From Acidobacteriaceae bacterium (GTDB lineage Bacteria; Acidobacteriota; Terriglobia; Terriglobales; Acidobacteriaceae), in NCBI GenBank assembly GCA_003135495.1, contig PLBX01000246.1, positions 1-8,092 of the forward strand: a stretch of DNA of 8,092 nt, written 5' to 3'. The position numbers and the translations under genes were made by a program. The notes under the pieces were generated by a model. It did not search any database and was not told the DNA's origin. It was given only the letters and a program-made list of their open reading frames with translations. Position 1 is the stretch's first letter, and every line of letters begins with the position of its first letter. Positions 5,894-8,092 of this stretch are shown piece after piece.

Positions 5894-7755
5894 GATTCCA
5901 GATACCACGCTACCGACCATGCCGGCAGGGTCCCTTGTTGCAGAAACTGAGCGATTCCTTCCTCGCTGACATATAGAGGAGTTACAGCAGAAGGACTATA
6001 GCCCACCGAAGCCTGCGATCCTAGATTTGCCAACAGCCTAAGTTTCGAACCATCCTCGAATCGCCAATTGGCAGACAGGCCGTGATCTCCATGAAGTTCG
6101 TAACTCGATTGTGGACTACATGACCTTGCCAGAAGCGGAACAATTGTTTCGCGCCTCAATTTTAAAAGTTCTCGATAGAAATTTAGCAAGGCCTGATGAC
6201 TTCGCTGCTTGATCGAATCCCAATCGAGCCGCGATGCCTCGAAGGTTGAGAGCGCGTTAGGATCGGGAATGCGCTCGCGATCCGCCGGATTGTTAAAGGC
6301 CGCGAAGTGAGCAAACTCATTTCGCCTACCATTAGTAACCGCGGCCGCCAAATCTTTTTCGAAGTCGCAAAAAAAGAGGAATGGAGAATTCGCTCCAAAC
6401 TCTTCGCCCATAAACAGCATTGGGGGAGACGGCGCGAGAAGAAGTATTGCCATCGCCGCTCGCACCGCACGTAGGTCGGCAATCTTCGTAATTCGATCCC
6501 CAAAGGCCCGGTTCCCGATCTGATCATGATTCTGGAGGAATGACACGAACGCAGTCGTACTCAGGCCGGCAGTGACTTCACCGCGAGCTGCTCCATTTCT
6601 GTGGCCGGAAGCTTCGCCCTGATAGGCAAACCCTTCCGTCAAACAACGCCCCAGTTGAACGATTGGACTTTGGGAGTAATCCGAGTAATAGCCATCCTTC
6701 TCGCCGGTAAGCAATACATGTAACGCATGGTGGATATCATCATTCCACTGCGCCGTGTAAGTCTTGGGTTCGCAGCGTTGCTTCCCAGTGTCACTAGCTA
6801 CTTTTTTTCTACGTTCCAGGTAACGTGATTGATTGCGATCATTCTCAAGAATGAGATGGATGTGGCGGCGATCAGGACCGATCGACTTTCGAAGGGTGTC
6901 AGCTAATTCCGTCAGAATGTCAGGCTTCGAATCGTCGGCGATCGCGTGCACCGCATCGAAGCGAAGCCCATCGAAATTAAATTCGTTTAGCCAGTAAAGC
7001 GCATTATGGATGAAAAACTCTCGCACCGGACGGCTGTGTTCGCCATCAAAGTTGATGCCATTGCCCCATGGCGTGTGGTGCCGCTCGGTAAAGAATTGAG
7101 GCGCGTAACAACCGAGATAATTTCCTTCAGGGCCGAAATGGTTGTAGACAACATCCAGCAGAATCATGAGCCCTCTGCTGTGAGCGTTCTGCACGAGTTC
7201 TTTAAGATCTTCCGGCCGGCCATAACTGCTGTCAGGTGCAAAAGGATAAACTCCGTCATATCCCCAATTTCGCTTGCCTGCAAAGTCGGCGACCGGCATC
7301 AATTCCAATGCGGTGACGCCAAGATCGGCCAGATAATCGAGGCGCTCTCGCACAGCAGCGAACGTTCCGGCCGGAGTGAACGTTCCAACGTGCAGTTCAT
7401 AGACCACTGCCTCTTCCCATGGACGGCCTTTCCAACTTAGATCCTTCCAGTCGAAAGCCGTTGGGTCGATGACTTCGCTCGGAGCGTGAACGTCCTTACC
7501 CTGAAAGCGGGACGCCGGATCAGGAACTTTCTGTCCCTCATCGATCTGGAAAATATACTTCGCTCCTGGGTGCACAGCATCTGTTACTAACTCGTACCAG
7601 CCAGCCTCTTGCGCATGTAAAGGCATTCGAAGAGATCGCTTGCCCTGGATAACTTCGAGATGAACGCTGTGCGCTGCAGGCGCCCAGAGCCGATAACGAA
7701 TGCTGCCATCGTCCCGGCATTCAGCGCCGAAAGGCATATTATGACGACGCTTCAC
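5890..7755 (-). CDS. treZ: Malto-oligosyltrehalose trehalohydrolase (EC 3.2.1.141)
   Basis: TreZ hydrolyses the alpha-1,4 bond next to the trehalose unit of maltooligosyl trehalose, releasing free trehalose in the cytoplasm. The 621-residue protein, about the usual family length, has an N-terminal CBM48/E-set domain (about 8-100, opening with MPFGAECRDDGSIRYRLWAP), a GH13 barrel (about 115-480) and a C-terminal beta domain (about 530-620). Barrel motifs are VVYELHVGTF (117-126), DVVYNHFGPEGNY (201-213), FDGLRFDAVHAI (261-272; nucleophile D267), LILEND (301-306; acid/base E304), YTAQWNDDIHHALHVLLTGE (333-352) and LQNHDQIGNR (407-416; stabiliser D411). The catalytic triad is intact. The GTG at 7755 is preferred because AAGGA lies 8 bases upstream and because the RRH before MPFGA is, from memory, common in this family. 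An ATG at 7737 is the alternative. The gene overlaps glgX by 17 bases and treY by an ATGA. Confidence 0.96.
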   Translation of the reverse strand: MKRRHNMPFGAECRDDGSIRYRLWAPAAHSVHLEVIQGKRSLRMPLHAQEAGWYELVTDAVHPGAKYIFQIDEGQKVPDPASRFQGKDVHAPSEVIDPTAFDWKDLSWKGRPWEEAVVYELHVGTFTPAGTFAAVRERLDYLADLGVTALELMPVADFAGKRNWGYDGVYPFAPDSSYGRPEDLKELVQNAHSRGLMILLDVVYNHFGPEGNYLGCYAPQFFTERHHTPWGNGINFDGEHSRPVREFFIHNALYWLNEFNFDGLRFDAVHAIADDSKPDILTELADTLRKSIGPDRRHIHLILENDRNQSRYLERRKKVASDTGKQRCEPKTYTAQWNDDIHHALHVLLTGEKDGYYSDYSQSPIVQLGRCLTEGFAYQGEASGHRNGAARGEVTAGLSTTAFVSFLQNHDQIGNRAFGDRITKIADLRAVRAAMAILLLAPSPPMLFMGEEFGANSPFLFFCDFEKDLAAAVTNGRRNEFAHFAAFNNPADRERIPDPNALSTFEASRLDWDSIKQRSHQALLNFYRELLKLRRETIVPLLARSCSPQSSYELHGDHGLSANWRFEDGSKLRLLANLGSQASVGYSPSAVTPLYVSEEGIAQFLQQGTLPAWSVAWYLES

Positions 7756-8092
7756 TTGACTCGTCCTTGCCCGGTTCTTCCTTATTGGAATTCGATTCTT
7801 CCTTGCTGTATCCGTCCTTCTTCTCGCTTTTCCTGCGCTCCATCAACACCACCATCGATCGCGCTTTCAGAGGGTAGGCGTCGCCGCCCTCATAGGTCTT
7901 TCCTTGACGCAAGCCATTGTCCCGGGACGTATCCATCCATGCAATCCAACGATTGGCTGGATGAAACGCCGGCAGCATGAATGCGACGTCCTCGTGATAG
8001 GCATTCAGCAGAAGGAGAAAGTTTTCATCGCTCAATTTGCGGCCACGAGCATCGGTCTCGTCCAGACCCTGCCCTGAGAGAAACATTCCGAG
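7739..8092 (-). CDS. glgX: Glycogen debranching enzyme GlgX/TreX, C-terminal end only
   Basis: Only the last 117 codons are in the window; the start lies beyond the right edge and the TAA stop is at 7741-7739. GlgX/TreX is a GH13 isoamylase-type enzyme that hydrolyses alpha-1,6 branches of glycogen, supplying linear maltooligosaccharides to TreY. Recognisable C-terminal family sequence includes LGMFLSGQGLDETDARGR, then DENFLLLLNAYHEDVAFMLP, NRWIAWMDTS, GGDAYPLKARSMVVLMERR. This is the beta-sandwich domain after the barrel, so the catalytic residues are outside the window. The final 30 residues (7742-7831) form a Lys/Glu/Ser-rich tail with almost no hydrophobic residue, which is not part of the conserved fold. 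It is the first visible gene of the operon and overlaps treZ. Assignment rests on this C-terminal pattern and on the neighbouring treZ and treY. Confidence 0.87.
   Translation of the reverse strand, partial: LGMFLSGQGLDETDARGRKLSDENFLLLLNAYHEDVAFMLPAFHPANRWIAWMDTSRDNGLRQGKTYEGGDAYPLKARSMVVLMERRKSEKKDGYSKEESNSNKEEPGKDESSEASS
7764..7768 (-). promoter_or_regulatory. Ribosome binding site of treZ, inside the glgX 3' end
   Basis: The complement of 7764-7768 reads AAGGA and lies 8 bases before the treZ GTG (7755-7753). It is within the last codons of glgX and supports the GTG start. The later ATG at 7737 has no comparable site in front of it. Confidence 0.6.

Noticed and set aside
5894..5920. treY start at the ATG at 5920
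   Set aside because: The nine extra residues are not family-like, and the ATGA overlap at 5893 is the normal coupled start.
7006..7440. Plus-strand frame of 144 codons
   Set aside because: It is antisense to the catalytic barrel of treZ and has no recognisable content.

Overview
The window looks like chromosomal DNA of moderate GC content (somewhat above 50% by eye) from a free-living bacterium. The glgX-treZ-treY order, and the wording of the Clp-type ATPase and trehalose proteins, remind me most of Acidobacteriota (Terriglobia / Koribacter-like). That placement is recognition from memory and was not tested. I see no mobile element, tRNA, rRNA, CRISPR array or phage gene.

Layout, left to right. 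(1) Positions 1-1346, minus strand: a secreted or membrane-anchored protein with one LysM-like domain followed by a DUF4015-type putative glycoside hydrolase TIM barrel. Its C-terminal end lies beyond the left edge. (2) Positions 1347-1689: a non-coding or weakly coding divergent interval. It holds the upstream regions of gene 1 and gene 3 and one short inverted repeat. (3) Positions 1690-2844 (possibly starting as early as 1519), plus strand: a single-ring Clp/Hsp100-type AAA+ ATPase that resembles only the second ATPase domain of ClpB/ClpC. It ends at a very clean intrinsic terminator (2864-2893). (4) Positions 8092 down to 2951, minus strand: a tightly packed operon, glgX (C-terminal end only) > treZ > treY. 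The glgX and treZ genes overlap by 17 bases, and treZ and treY share an ATGA stop/start.

The operon encodes the classical TreX/GlgX-TreY-TreZ route. GlgX debranches glycogen to linear maltooligosaccharides, TreY turns the reducing-end alpha-1,4 bond into an alpha,alpha-1,1 bond, and TreZ releases trehalose. Trehalose is a stress protectant and storage sugar. The convergent Clp-type ATPase would act on proteins, possibly also under stress, but that functional link is only inference from adjacency. The most thought-provoking observation is an L-G-F tripeptide in the ATPase, at the place where ClpA/ClpC carry their ClpP-docking loop, in a protein reduced to a single ATPase module. A second is a roughly 60-residue Ala/Ser/His-rich insertion within the barrel of the DUF4015 protein.
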